From contig NZ_JAMZEB010000002.1 of the NCBI RefSeq assembly GCF_024172165.1, positions 2,935,501-2,999,500 on the forward strand: DNA of 64,000 bases, written 5' to 3'. Position 1 is the first letter of the stretch, and each line of letters starts with the position of its first letter. The notes beneath the pieces are model-generated. The model was not told the origin of the DNA. It searched no databases and saw nothing but the letters and a program-made list of their open reading frames with translations. Made by a program: the position numbers and the translations under genes. This document shows positions 9,780 through 17,223 of this stretch, piece after piece. Origin of the DNA: Nonomuraea thailandensis (GTDB lineage Bacteria > Actinomycetota > Actinomycetes > Streptosporangiales > Streptosporangiaceae).

Positions 9780-9842
9780 CTGCGTAACACAGTGGCTGCG
9801 CGGCGCAGCAAAATATATCATGAACTTCACTGCGCGACGCAG
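9780..9842. promoter_or_regulatory. Three CTGCG-N3-CGCAG palindromes, likely MarR operators
   Basis: Within the 131-nt divergent promoter between exporter and MarR genes, three copies of the same palindrome occur: CTGCGTAACACAG at 9780 (one mismatch), CTGCGCGGCGCAG at 9796 (perfect, extending to GCTGCGCGGCGCAGC) and CTGCGCGACGCAG at 9830 (perfect). Their starts are 16 and 34 nt apart. AT-rich stretches suitable for -10 elements (ATAATATT, AAATATATCA) lie between and beside them, so bound repressor would cover both promoters. Sequence repeats are certain; the identity of the binding protein is inferred. Confidence 0.7.
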
Positions 9843-9868
9843 CGAATTGACGCGGGAAAGGTGCCACG

Positions 9869-10351
9869 ATGACGGAGCCGGGTGCGGGCAGGGAAGCGCT
9901 GCTCGCCGAGGTCACCACGGACGTGGTGCCCAGCTGGGCGATCCTGGTGGTCCAGCTCAACAACCTGGTCGCCGAGAGCCTCGGCGTCACCGACACGGAC
10001 GTGCAATGCCTGCACGTGCTGGGCCGTCACGGCCCGACGACACCGGGCGTCCTGGCCAGGCACGTGAACCTCACCACCGGCTCGGCCTCACGGATGATCG
10101 ACCGGCTCGTCGCCGCGGGCTGCGTCCGGCGGGTGGCCGACCCGCACGACCGCAGGCGCGTGCTCATCGAACCCACCCAGGACGGGCTCGACCGGGTGAG
10201 CGCCGCCTACGCGGGGCTGATCGCCAGGACGCGGGACGATCTCGGCGAGTTCGACGACGCGGAGGTGCGTACCATCATCCGCTTCATGAGGACGGCCGAA
10301 CGCAGCACCGCCGCCGAGATCCACCGGCTCCGGGACGTCGCGCGCCCCTGA
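9869..10351 (+). CDS. MarR family transcriptional regulator
   Basis: A 160-residue dimeric winged-helix regulator. The recognition region reads LARHVNLTTGSASRMIDRLVAAGCVRRVADPHDRRRVLI, with the wing DPHDRRR diagnostic of MarR. Helices on both sides form the dimer domain. It is transcribed divergently from an exporter/P450 operon and has repeated palindromes upstream, so auto-regulation and control of the pump are likely. The ATG follows AAAGGTG. Family assignment is firm; the inducer is unknown. Confidence 0.93.
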   Translation: MTEPGAGREALLAEVTTDVVPSWAILVVQLNNLVAESLGVTDTDVQCLHVLGRHGPTTPGVLARHVNLTTGSASRMIDRLVAAGCVRRVADPHDRRRVLIEPTQDGLDRVSAAYAGLIARTRDDLGEFDDAEVRTIIRFMRTAERSTAAEIHRLRDVARP

Positions 10352-10845
10352 CGGGCTTCGGGCGAACGCGGCCCGGCGGTGAAGGTGGCGCCCTCGGGGA
10401 CGCTGAGCAGGCCGCCTCCGACGCGGTAGCGGATGGTCTCGCGGATGTCCTCGGCCGTGGCCGGCAGCCGGCCGGGGCCAGGCGGTAGCGGGTCACGCCG
10501 TGCTCGGTCTCGGTGCTCAGCAGGCCCGCGGCCACCAGGAGGGGCAGGAGGTCCGGGCGGGTGGCCGGTGCGGGCACGCCGAGCCGGCCGGCGAAGCCCG
10601 ACAGGTCGTCGACGGGGGAGTCCCCGCCGCCCGAGCCGCTGGACCACGCCTGGTAGGCGGCGGCGATCCGGCCCTCGGCAGCCTCGCCCGTGGCCGACGC
10701 GAGCCGGACGGCGTACAACACCTCCTGGCCCGGCAGCCCGGGGCACGTCCGCCAGCCGGTGCCGGCCGGCCGCACGGCGGGGCGGCTGCGGGCCGGCCGG
10801 CGAGGTGGCTCAAGAGCGGCTGGCCGGAACGCTGATGATCTTCAT
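10340..10845 (-). pseudogene. Probable decayed, frameshifted reading frame
   Basis: The 606 bases between the MarR and phosphatase genes contain no intact gene. One minus-strand frame reads EVLYAVRLASATGEAAEG, AAYQAWSSGSGGGDSPVDDL and then GRLGVPAPATRPDLLPLLV, LLSTETEHGVTRYRLAPAG. It loses sense near 10480, where another frame continues with RLPATAEDIRETIRYRVGGG and LLSVPEGATF. Together these look like one small globular protein broken by a frameshift, and a short ATG frame (MKIISVPASRS then stop) near 10845 may be its old start. The layout faintly resembles small DUF6042-like actinobacterial proteins, but that is a weak impression. A sequencing error could also explain the frameshift. Bases 10846-10957 hold nothing I recognise. 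Confidence 0.35.
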
Positions 10846-10957
10846 GTCATCACCGTGACCGCGGCTCCCAGGCCTCGCGCCGCCCTGTCGGTGAGGGTTC
10901 GCCTGTCGGGCCGGGCGCGGTCGGCGGGCTCGGTCCGTGTCCGCCGGGGGAGTCATG

Positions 10958-11575
10958 TCACAGCCGTACGCCGCCGGCCGGGAACCCGGTCCAGCGCAGG
11001 TCGGCCGGGAGGTGGCTCATGTCGTTGAACATCACGATCGCGGGCGGCAGGCCGGTGCGGTACTCGATGACCGTCAGCGCGGTGTTGCCGCTGTTCAGCC
11101 CGAGCCACCGGGACGGCGGCGCGTCCAGCGCGTGCCGCACCAGCCAGGCGATCTGGTAGGCGTGCGTCACCAGGACCTCGTGCGTGTCGGGCCGGGCGCC
11201 GTCCGCGGCCGGGCCGGGCGCCTGGGCGAACCGGGTGACCAGGGCCTCGGCGCGCCGCCGGCCCGACTCCGCCTCGGCGTCGTCGTAGCCGTCGAAGAAG
11301 CCCGCCCAGGACGGGGGAGTCTCGGCCGGGGCGGGGACGTAGGGCACGTGGTCGACGAGCTCGGCGGCCTCGGCCACGGGCGCGTCCGGCAGATGGCGGG
11401 CGAGCTCGCGCGCGCTCGCCGCGGCGCGTGACAGCGGAGAGTGCCACACGGCGTCGATCGGTACGCTCGCGAGCCGTTCGCCGAGCAGGGCCGCCTGGCG
11501 GCGCCCGATGTCGGTGAGCTCCCCGAACGCGTCGGCCGCGCCGTGGCGGGCCAGGTAGAGGCGTCGCGTCGTCAT
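10958..11575 (-). CDS. Histidine phosphatase family protein
   Basis: A 205-residue member of the phosphoglycerate-mutase-like superfamily, which transfers a phosphoryl group through an N-terminal histidine. Visible: the RHG signature LYLARHGAAD at residues 5-14, LTDIGRRQAALLGERL, the SPLSRAAASAREL block, and the second catalytic His in VLVTHAYQIAWLV. It follows the PEP-utilising gene by 82 nt on the same strand and may be co-transcribed. Substrate could be a sugar phosphate or a phosphorylated metabolite made by the neighbour. No strong ribosome site precedes the ATG. Confidence 0.87.
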   Translation of the reverse strand: MTTRRLYLARHGAADAFGELTDIGRRQAALLGERLASVPIDAVWHSPLSRAAASARELARHLPDAPVAEAAELVDHVPYVPAPAETPPSWAGFFDGYDDAEAESGRRRAEALVTRFAQAPGPAADGARPDTHEVLVTHAYQIAWLVRHALDAPPSRWLGLNSGNTALTVIEYRTGLPPAIVMFNDMSHLPADLRWTGFPAGGVRL

Positions 11576-11657
11576 CAGTGGTCGGGGTGCGGCGCCCGGG
11601 CGGGCACGCTCACCCCTTCTCCTTTCAGCTTCGATGGGGTGGTCCGGCGGCGGCCGG

Positions 11658-12944
11658 TCACTCGCCGGTCGTCGTGACGGTGCCGGTGGCGCCGTCGACG
11701 GTGATGAGGGTGCCGTCGTGGAGGGTGCGGGTGGCGTCCGGGATGCCGAGGACGGCGGGGATGGCCTGCTCGCGGGCGACGATCGCGGCGTGGGACAGCA
11801 CGCCGCCGGTCTCGGTGACGACACCGGCGGCGATGCGCAGCAGCGGTGTCCAGGCGGGGTCGGTGAAAGGGCAGACGAGGATGTCGCCCTGCCGCACCCG
11901 CGTGAAGTCGCCGGGCCCGCGGACGATCCTGGCGGGCCCGGTCGCGGTCCCGCGGCTGCCCGGGGTGCCGGTGAGGCTGCCAGCCGGGAGCTCCGCAGCG
12001 CCGGCGGGGACAACCGCGGTGGCGGGCGGGTCCGGCGGCGAGGGGCGCGGTGGGAGTGCCGCGGTGATCGGCCGTGCCTGCAGGATCCAGAGGCGGCCGT
12101 CGGCGATCGACCACTCGATGTCCTGCGGCCCGCCGAGCACCCCGGCGATCTCCGCGCCCAGCGCCGCGAGCCGCGCGGCGGTCGCGTCGTCGATCGCCGC
12201 CCGCTTCCGGTCGCCGGCGGGCACGTCGCGCACCGCGAGCCGCGTGCCATGCCGGTCGAGACGGGTGCGTTTGTCCGCGATGGTACGGGTGACCGTCCCG
12301 TCCCCGGCGACGCGGAAGGAGTCGGGCGTGACCGTGCCGCCGACGACGCTGGGCCCCAGGCCCCAGGACGCCTCGATCTCGGTCGCGCCGCCCGGGCCCG
12401 CGGGCGTGAACATGACCCCGGACACCTCGGCGTCGAGCTGGCGTTGCACGATGACGGCCATCACGGGCTCGGCGGACGCCCCCTCGCCGTCCCGGTAGGC
12501 GACGGCGCGCGGGGACAACAACGAGGCCCAGCAGTCACGTACGGCCCCGGCGACCTCTCCGGCCCCCCGCACGGCGAGAAAGCTCTCGTGCTGACCGGCG
12601 GCCGACGCCTGACCGGTGTCCTCGCCCGCCGCCGACGACCGCACCGCCACCGGCGGATCCCCCAGCCCGCGAAGCGCGCGTCCCAGGGCGTCGATCAGGG
12701 CGGCGTCCAGGGGGCGGGCGGCGATCGCCTGCCGCGCCGCGGCCGGGTCGCCCGGCCGGGGCCGGGCGCCCCGGCCGTCAGGGGCGCGACGGCTTCCCGG
12801 CCGCCCGAGCCCCGGATCCGGGAAGGCGGCGAACGGGACGACGAAGCCGTCAGGGACCGGCAGGCCCGCGCGCAGCAGCGTGCCCAGCGCGCCGGCCTTC
12901 CCCCCGCAGGTCTGCGCGACGGCCTCCGTGAGAGGTATGATCAT
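11658..12944 (-). CDS. Short PEP/pyruvate-binding (PEP synthase-like) protein
   Basis: A 428-residue protein with two recognisable parts. Residues 1-295 resemble the ATP-grasp half of PEP synthase/PPDK (CGGKAGALGTLLRAGLPVPDGF; VAVRSSAAGEDTGQASAAGQ; EVSGVMFTP; DIEWSIADGRLWILQARPI). Residues 320-428 are the swivelling phosphohistidine domain with GGVLSHAAIVAREQAIPAVLG, where His is the phosphorylated residue. The TIM-barrel PEP-binding domain of true PEP synthase and the antibiotic-binding domain of rifampicin phosphotransferase (about 865 residues) are both absent, so the acceptor is not obvious. AAGGGG precedes the ATG. A divergent pair of small proteins and a palindrome lie upstream, a phosphatase downstream. 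Confidence 0.85.
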   Translation of the reverse strand: MIIPLTEAVAQTCGGKAGALGTLLRAGLPVPDGFVVPFAAFPDPGLGRPGSRRAPDGRGARPRPGDPAAARQAIAARPLDAALIDALGRALRGLGDPPVAVRSSAAGEDTGQASAAGQHESFLAVRGAGEVAGAVRDCWASLLSPRAVAYRDGEGASAEPVMAVIVQRQLDAEVSGVMFTPAGPGGATEIEASWGLGPSVVGGTVTPDSFRVAGDGTVTRTIADKRTRLDRHGTRLAVRDVPAGDRKRAAIDDATAARLAALGAEIAGVLGGPQDIEWSIADGRLWILQARPITAALPPRPSPPDPPATAVVPAGAAELPAGSLTGTPGSRGTATGPARIVRGPGDFTRVRQGDILVCPFTDPAWTPLLRIAAGVVTETGGVLSHAAIVAREQAIPAVLGIPDATRTLHDGTLITVDGATGTVTTTGE

Positions 12945-12954
12945 TGAGCCCCTT

Positions 12955-12967
12955 CAACACTTTGTTG
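12955..12967. promoter_or_regulatory. CAACA-N3-TGTTG palindrome in a divergent promoter
   Basis: A perfect 5+3+5 palindrome (CAACACTTTGTTG) followed directly by TTGACAAAATTTCGTTGATTATG lies in the 56-nt AT-rich gap between the PEP-utilising gene and the divergent small gene. It is a good operator candidate for a regulator controlling both directions. Only the sequence symmetry is observed. Confidence 0.4.
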
Positions 12968-13000
12968 ACAAAATTTCGTTGATTATGCAGGGTGAGTCGC

Positions 13001-13396
13001 ATGGCACGCAAGCAGAACGTCGCCCACAGCGCACAGTCCGACCACGTCCAGGCCCAGCGGGAGCAGGACGCGCGTGAGCGGCTGCTGAGCCTGGGCGCCG
13101 ACGCGCTCGACGCCCGCCCGTGGCGGCCCCCGCCCGCCCCGCCCTCGGCGGTCGACCTCGTGCAGTTCGCCGTCTGGCGCAACGCCGGCCTGACCCCGGA
13201 GGCCGTCCTGAGCGCGCTCACCCTCCTGCCCGCCGCCCGCGCCGAGGTCGAAGGGCTCGAGTCGGCCCTGCTGTTCATGGCCAGGAGCGCCGGGCTGACC
13301 TGGGCGCAGATGGCGCACGCGATGGGGTTCAACTCGCCGCAGGCGTGCCAGCAGCACTACACCCGCCTGACCGCACGACAGGACACCGCATCATGA
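13001..13396 (+). CDS. Small protein with a helix-turn-helix-like C-terminus, probable DNA-binding
   Basis: A 131-residue protein of no family I can name. The N-terminus is charged (ARKQNVAHSAQSDHVQAQREQDARERLL), then a Pro-rich stretch. The C-terminal half, AGLTWAQMAHAMGFNSPQACQQHYTRL at about 100-126, has the spacing of a sigma-region-4 or HTH recognition unit. It overlaps the next gene by four bases (ATGA), indicating coupled translation, and is divergent from the PEP-utilising enzyme, which it may regulate. An in-frame GTG nine bases earlier is an alternative start. Confidence 0.7.
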   Translation: MARKQNVAHSAQSDHVQAQREQDARERLLSLGADALDARPWRPPPAPPSAVDLVQFAVWRNAGLTPEAVLSALTLLPAARAEVEGLESALLFMARSAGLTWAQMAHAMGFNSPQACQQHYTRLTARQDTAS

Positions 13397-14028
13397 CGCC
13401 GGACTCCGCGCCCGCCCTCCTGGCCCTGCACGCCGTACGCATCAGCGGGATGGCGGACACCGCGGTGATCGCCCGCCGGTACGGCCTCGACCCGGCCGAG
13501 ACGAAGGAGCTGCTGCTCGACGCCGAGGCGTACGGCTGGGTCGAGCACGCCTCCTTCGCCGGCACCGGAGGCTGGTCGCTGACCGGGCGGGGCCGGGCCG
13601 AGAACGAGCGCCTGCTCGCGGCCGAGCTCGCGCGGGCCGGCGGCGCCGGCGAGGTCCGTGACGTCTACCGCGCGTTCCTGCCGCTGAACGCCCTCCTGCT
13701 GCAAGCCTGCACCGACTGGCAACTGCGGCCCACGGCAGGAGACCGGCTCGCCGTCAACGACCACTCCGACGCCGCCTGGGACGCCAGGGTCCTGCGCGAG
13801 CTGGGCGAGGTCGGCGACGGGCTCCGGCCGCTCGCGGGCCGGCTCGCGAGCGTCCTGACCCGGTTCCGCGGCTACGACACCCGGTTCGCCGCTGCCCTCG
13901 CGCGTGCCCGGGCAGGGGAGAGCGGCTGGGTGGACCACACCGACGTCGACTCCTGCCACCGGGTCTGGTTCGAGCTCCACGAGGACCTCATCGCCACACT
14001 CGGCCTCGACCGGAACCAGGAGCCCTGA
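13393..14028 (+). CDS. Hypothetical protein with winged-helix-like N-terminus
   Basis: A 211-residue protein. Residues 1-75 read like a small winged helix (ADTAVIARRYGLDPAETKELLLDAEAYGWVEHASF, then GGWSLTGRGRAENERLL), similar to the MarR/PaaX fold. The remainder is helical (PLNALLLQACTDWQLRPT; VLRELGEVGDGLRPLAGRL; RFRGYDTRFAAALARA) and ends EDLIATLGLDRNQEP. Translation is coupled to the upstream small gene by ATGA. The pair probably forms a regulatory unit for the divergent PEP-utilising operon. No catalytic motif was seen. Confidence 0.7.
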   Translation: MTPDSAPALLALHAVRISGMADTAVIARRYGLDPAETKELLLDAEAYGWVEHASFAGTGGWSLTGRGRAENERLLAAELARAGGAGEVRDVYRAFLPLNALLLQACTDWQLRPTAGDRLAVNDHSDAAWDARVLRELGEVGDGLRPLAGRLASVLTRFRGYDTRFAAALARARAGESGWVDHTDVDSCHRVWFELHEDLIATLGLDRNQEP

Positions 14029-14104
14029 CCCTCATCCGCCGCCGCCTCCCGCGCGAACCGTTCGGTGACCTCTGAGCCATCGGATCCCGTGAACGGAGTG
14101 GAAC

Positions 14105-14851
14105 ATGCGCGAGAAGCAGACAAGGGTCCTGCCGCGGCTGCGGCGGCTGTCGGCGCTGCTGGCCGCCGTGATGGCGCTGGGCGCGGCGGCGGCGCCCGCC
14201 TCGGTGTCGGCAGCCGCGCCGGACCCGGCCCGCCCGCCCGCTCCGGCGCCGCGCGCCTTCGACGCGGTCACCACCGTGAACGAGAAGAAGGGCTGGAAGC
14301 ACATGGCGTTGATCGGCGATCAGTACGCCATCTTCAACGACCGAGGGCTCATCGAGGGGCCGGCGCCGATCAAGAAGAAGTGGCCGTTCCTGCCCAAGCA
14401 GTTCACCCGTGACATCGACGCGGCCGCGATCGCCTTCAGCGGCCCCAAGTTCCGCTGGCGGCACACCTGGACCAAGGGCACCCAGGCGATCGTCTTCGAG
14501 GACGGCGGCACCGTCAGCGGCCCGTTCAGGATCCCCCTGCCGTACGACGGCCTGAGCGACGTCAACGAGGGCGACCGCATCCAGCACCTGGGGGTGCGAG
14601 GCGGGTCCGCCACGGTCCCGTTCACCAAGACGTTCGAGATCCCCGCCCTGCCGCTCTACGGCGAAGCCCTCCTGCCCGAACGTTTCCGCAGCGACCTCGA
14701 CGACTTCTCGGTGGAGTTCGAGAAGAACGCTCCGAAGTTCAGCTACTACAAGGGCAACGAGCGCATCATCTTCGACGACCGCCGGGTCATCGAGCTGGTG
14801 AACCTCGACGTCAAGTGGCCGTTCCTGAACGCGTGGCGGTCCAGCGAGTGA
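14105..14851 (+). CDS. Secreted hemopexin-like repeat protein
   Basis: A 248-residue protein with an Ala-rich signal peptide (about 1-38, cleaved near SVSAAAPD). The mature part contains blades resembling hemopexin repeats: FDAVTTVNEKKG, ALIGDQYAIFNDRGLI, KWPFLPKQFTRDIDAAAIAF, QAIVFEDGGTV, and FSYYKGNERIIFDDRRVI. The recurring pattern is hydrophobic-GDQY-hydrophobic-F-D, then WPFL. Such beta-propeller proteins bind surfaces or ligands, and similar repeats occur in insecticidal Tc toxins; a decayed Tc gene lies elsewhere in this window. GGAG precedes the ATG by 7 nt. It is convergent with the next gene with no gap. The fold call is by eye. Confidence 0.65.
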   Translation: MREKQTRVLPRLRRLSALLAAVMALGAAAAPASVSAAAPDPARPPAPAPRAFDAVTTVNEKKGWKHMALIGDQYAIFNDRGLIEGPAPIKKKWPFLPKQFTRDIDAAAIAFSGPKFRWRHTWTKGTQAIVFEDGGTVSGPFRIPLPYDGLSDVNEGDRIQHLGVRGGSATVPFTKTFEIPALPLYGEALLPERFRSDLDDFSVEFEKNAPKFSYYKGNERIIFDDRRVIELVNLDVKWPFLNAWRSSE

Positions 14852-15805
14852 TCAGCCCAGGGGCGCCAGCGCGGTGATCTCGGCCAGCTCCCCGGCGGTC
14901 GGCTCCCAGTCGCCGGCGGCCGCGTTGGCCCTGATCTGCTCCGGGCCGGTCGCGCCGGCGATCACCGAACCGCAGCCGGGCAGCGCGGCCAGGGCGCCGA
15001 TGGCCACCTCCAGGACGGACCGGCCGTGCTCGCCGCCCCAGGCCGCCAGCGCCTCCACCCGCTCCAGCCTCTCCGGCGTGAGGAGGTGGGGGAGCCTCGC
15101 CAGCCGGGTTCCGGGCGGCGGCTCCTGCCCGCGCCGCACCTTCCCCGTCAGCAGCCCGTGAGCCAGCGGGAAGAAGGGCAGGACCCCGACCCCGTAGTGC
15201 ACGGCCGCCGGCACCACCTCGCGCTCGGCGCCGCGCTCCAGCAACGACCAGTGGGTCTGCGTCGACACGAACGGCGAGTGGCCGCCCGCTCGGGCCACGT
15301 GCGCGGCCTCCGCGATCCGCCAGCCGGGGACGTTCGAGCTGCCGAGGTAGCGCACCTTGCCCTCGCGCACCAGCTCGGTCAGGGCGGACAGGGTCTCCTC
15401 GATCGGGGTGACGCCGTCCGGCACGTGGTACTGGTACAGGTCGAGGTAGTCGGTGCGCAGGCGGCGCAGCGAGCCCTCCACCGCCCGCCGGATGGAGGAC
15501 CGGCCGCCGGGCGCCCCGCGCGCCTCGCCCCGCCCGTCGTCGGGGCGGCGGCCGGGGGCGCCGAACTTGGTGGCCAGCACCACCTTGTCCCGGCGCCCCG
15601 CCAGCGCCGCACCGAGCAGCTCCTCGCCGGCGCCGGCGGGCTCGCCGTACGACTCGGCGGTGTCGAAGAGCGTGACCCCCGCCTCGATCGCCGCGTCCAC
15701 CAGCGCCCTGGTCCGGGCCGCGTCGAGACTCGCGCCGATGCTGTTGCAGCCCAGCCCGACCACCGACGTGCGGAGGCCGGAGTCACCCAGAGTCCTGTAG
15801 CGCAT
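14852..15805 (-). CDS. Aldo/keto reductase
   Basis: A 317-residue NADPH-dependent carbonyl reductase. The catalytic tetrad is visible: Asp and Tyr in LFDTAESYG, Lys in LATKFG, His in LYQYHVPDG. The GLGCNSIG N-terminus and LGSSNVPGWRI strand are typical. It overlaps the 3' end of the upstream P450 by 23 nt on the same strand, so the two form an operon. It may reduce a carbonyl generated by that P450, as part of the surrounding tailoring cassette. Substrate unknown. Confidence 0.92.
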   Translation of the reverse strand: MRYRTLGDSGLRTSVVGLGCNSIGASLDAARTRALVDAAIEAGVTLFDTAESYGEPAGAGEELLGAALAGRRDKVVLATKFGAPGRRPDDGRGEARGAPGGRSSIRRAVEGSLRRLRTDYLDLYQYHVPDGVTPIEETLSALTELVREGKVRYLGSSNVPGWRIAEAAHVARAGGHSPFVSTQTHWSLLERGAEREVVPAAVHYGVGVLPFFPLAHGLLTGKVRRGQEPPPGTRLARLPHLLTPERLERVEALAAWGGEHGRSVLEVAIGALAALPGCGSVIAGATGPEQIRANAAAGDWEPTAGELAEITALAPLG

Positions 15806-17015
15806 GATCTCGCACCTCTCTCGGCCGGTCCGCCGGGACGACGCCCCAGGTGACCGGCAGCCGTTCCACTCCGTACACCGCCATGCGGTCGCGGGTCGGC
15901 ACCTCGGCCGGCGGCACCGCCAGGCGCAGATCGGGGAAGCGCTCGAAGAGCGCGGTGAGCGCCACCCGCAGCTCGGCGCGCGCCAGATGCTGCCCGAGAC
16001 ACTGGTGGACGCCATGCCCGAACGCCAGGTGCCCGGCCGCGGAGCGGGTCAGGTCCAGGGTGTCCGGGTCGGGGAAGAGCCCGGGGTCCCGGTTGGCCAC
16101 GGGCAGAGCCAGCACCACGGTCTCGCCGGCCGCGATGACCTGGCCGCCGATCTCGACCTCGACCAGCGCGGTGCGCCGCACGTCGAACTGGAGGATCGAC
16201 AGGTAGCGCAGCAACTCCTCGACCGCCCGCCCCGGATCCGCCGCCAGGAGGGCCCGCTGGGCCGGGTCGGTCAGCAGCACGAACGCCCCGAGCGCGAGCA
16301 TGCTCCCCGTGGGCAGGTGACCCGTGGCCAGGAGCACCATGCCGAGGTTGGTGAGCTCCTCCTCGCTCAGGCCGCCGGTCGCCGCGGCCTGAGCCAGCAG
16401 CCCGCTGCCCAAGGCGCCGCCGGACAGGGCGCCGCGCACCGTCCCGGTGATCGACCCCACGGCGTCGGCCACCTGCTCCGGGCGCGCGTCCAGGTCGTTC
16501 ATCACCGAGGTGGCCGCCGCGATCCGCTGCCGGTCCCGTGCCCGCACGCCCAGCAGCTCGCAGATCACCAGCGCCGGGATCGGCATGGCGAACGCGGAGA
16601 CCAGGTCGGCGGGCGCTCCGCCGTCCGCCAGGTCGCGCAGGACCCGCGCGGTGTGCCGCTGGATCGCGGGCATCAGCTCGGCGACGCGCCGCGGCCCGAA
16701 GTGGTGGCTGAGCAGGCGGCGGAACCGGGTGTGCTCAGGCGGGTCCAGGTGCGGGAAGATGCCCGGCTCCGCCGGGGTCGGGCGCTCGGCCGCGCGCTCG
16801 TGGCCGACCGGCTGGTGCAGCAGCTCGCGCCGGGTGCTGAACCGCGGATCCGCCAGGATGGCCCGGGTGACGGAGTGTCCGGTGGCCACCCAGCCGAGAT
16901 GCCCGTCGGGGTAGGCCAGCCTGCTGAGCGGGGCTCGCCGCCGCAGTCCGATGGGTGGGTCGAAGGGGGTGGGCCGATCGGTTTCCAAGGGCTGGGCCTG
17001 CTGGCCGTCGCGCAT
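15783..17015 (-). CDS. Cytochrome P450 with atypical I-helix
   Basis: A 410-residue P450. Landmarks: LDPPEHTRFRRLLSHHFGPRR, K-helix EELLRYL and heme loop FGHGVHQCLGQHLARAEL. The I-helix reads LLATGHLPTGSM, so both the acidic residue and the following Thr of the AGHETT-type motif are replaced by Leu-Pro. The ATG follows GGAGGT at 6 nt. It is divergent from a flavin hydroxylase gene across a 208-nt AT-rich promoter region with half-site symmetry. It likely belongs to the cryptic tailoring cassette that continues to about 24.4 kb. Confidence 0.9.
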   Translation of the reverse strand: MRDGQQAQPLETDRPTPFDPPIGLRRRAPLSRLAYPDGHLGWVATGHSVTRAILADPRFSTRRELLHQPVGHERAAERPTPAEPGIFPHLDPPEHTRFRRLLSHHFGPRRVAELMPAIQRHTARVLRDLADGGAPADLVSAFAMPIPALVICELLGVRARDRQRIAAATSVMNDLDARPEQVADAVGSITGTVRGALSGGALGSGLLAQAAATGGLSEEELTNLGMVLLATGHLPTGSMLALGAFVLLTDPAQRALLAADPGRAVEELLRYLSILQFDVRRTALVEVEIGGQVIAAGETVVLALPVANRDPGLFPDPDTLDLTRSAAGHLAFGHGVHQCLGQHLARAELRVALTALFERFPDLRLAVPPAEVPTRDRMAVYGVERLPVTWGVVPADRPREVRDHALQDSG

Positions 17016-17061
17016 AGGCGACCTCCGTTGATCAACACCGAAGGGGATTATGCATGACAAA

Positions 17062-17122
17062 TCAGGTAAATGCCACCACTAGTAATTTTTTATCCACCCG
17101 ATTTAGCATCGGCACTACCTGA
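17062..17122. promoter_or_regulatory. Inverted half-sites in a divergent promoter
   Basis: Between the divergent P450 and flavin monooxygenase genes, TCAGGTAAATGCC (17062-17074) is mirrored by GGCACTACCTGA (17111-17122); the second reads TCAGGTAGTGCC on the other strand, so 11 positions agree with one indel. The 36-nt spacer is unusually AT-rich (AGTAATTTTTTATCC) and holds a smaller CCGAT-N5-ATCGG palindrome. This suits a looped or paired operator. No dedicated regulator gene is adjacent. Confidence 0.45.
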
Positions 17123-17223
17123 ACAGACACATCTGCCAACACATGAGTCGCATGTCCCACGCCTGACCCGGGCCGGCGCTCAGCGATTCCTCCAGCAGGC
17201 TCACGCCCCCAGCAGAGGTGCGA

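Noticed and set aside
7102..9996. An apparent single minus-strand frame joining the P450 to sequence across the MFS gene
   Set aside because: The P450 part is real only from its own ATG at 8253; upstream residues are an out-of-frame reading of the MFS gene, which is complete in another frame.
10500..10835. Plus-strand open frame in the gap before the phosphatase gene
   Set aside because: Gly/Arg/Ala-rich with no ribosome site; the opposite-strand remnant explains the coding-like composition better.
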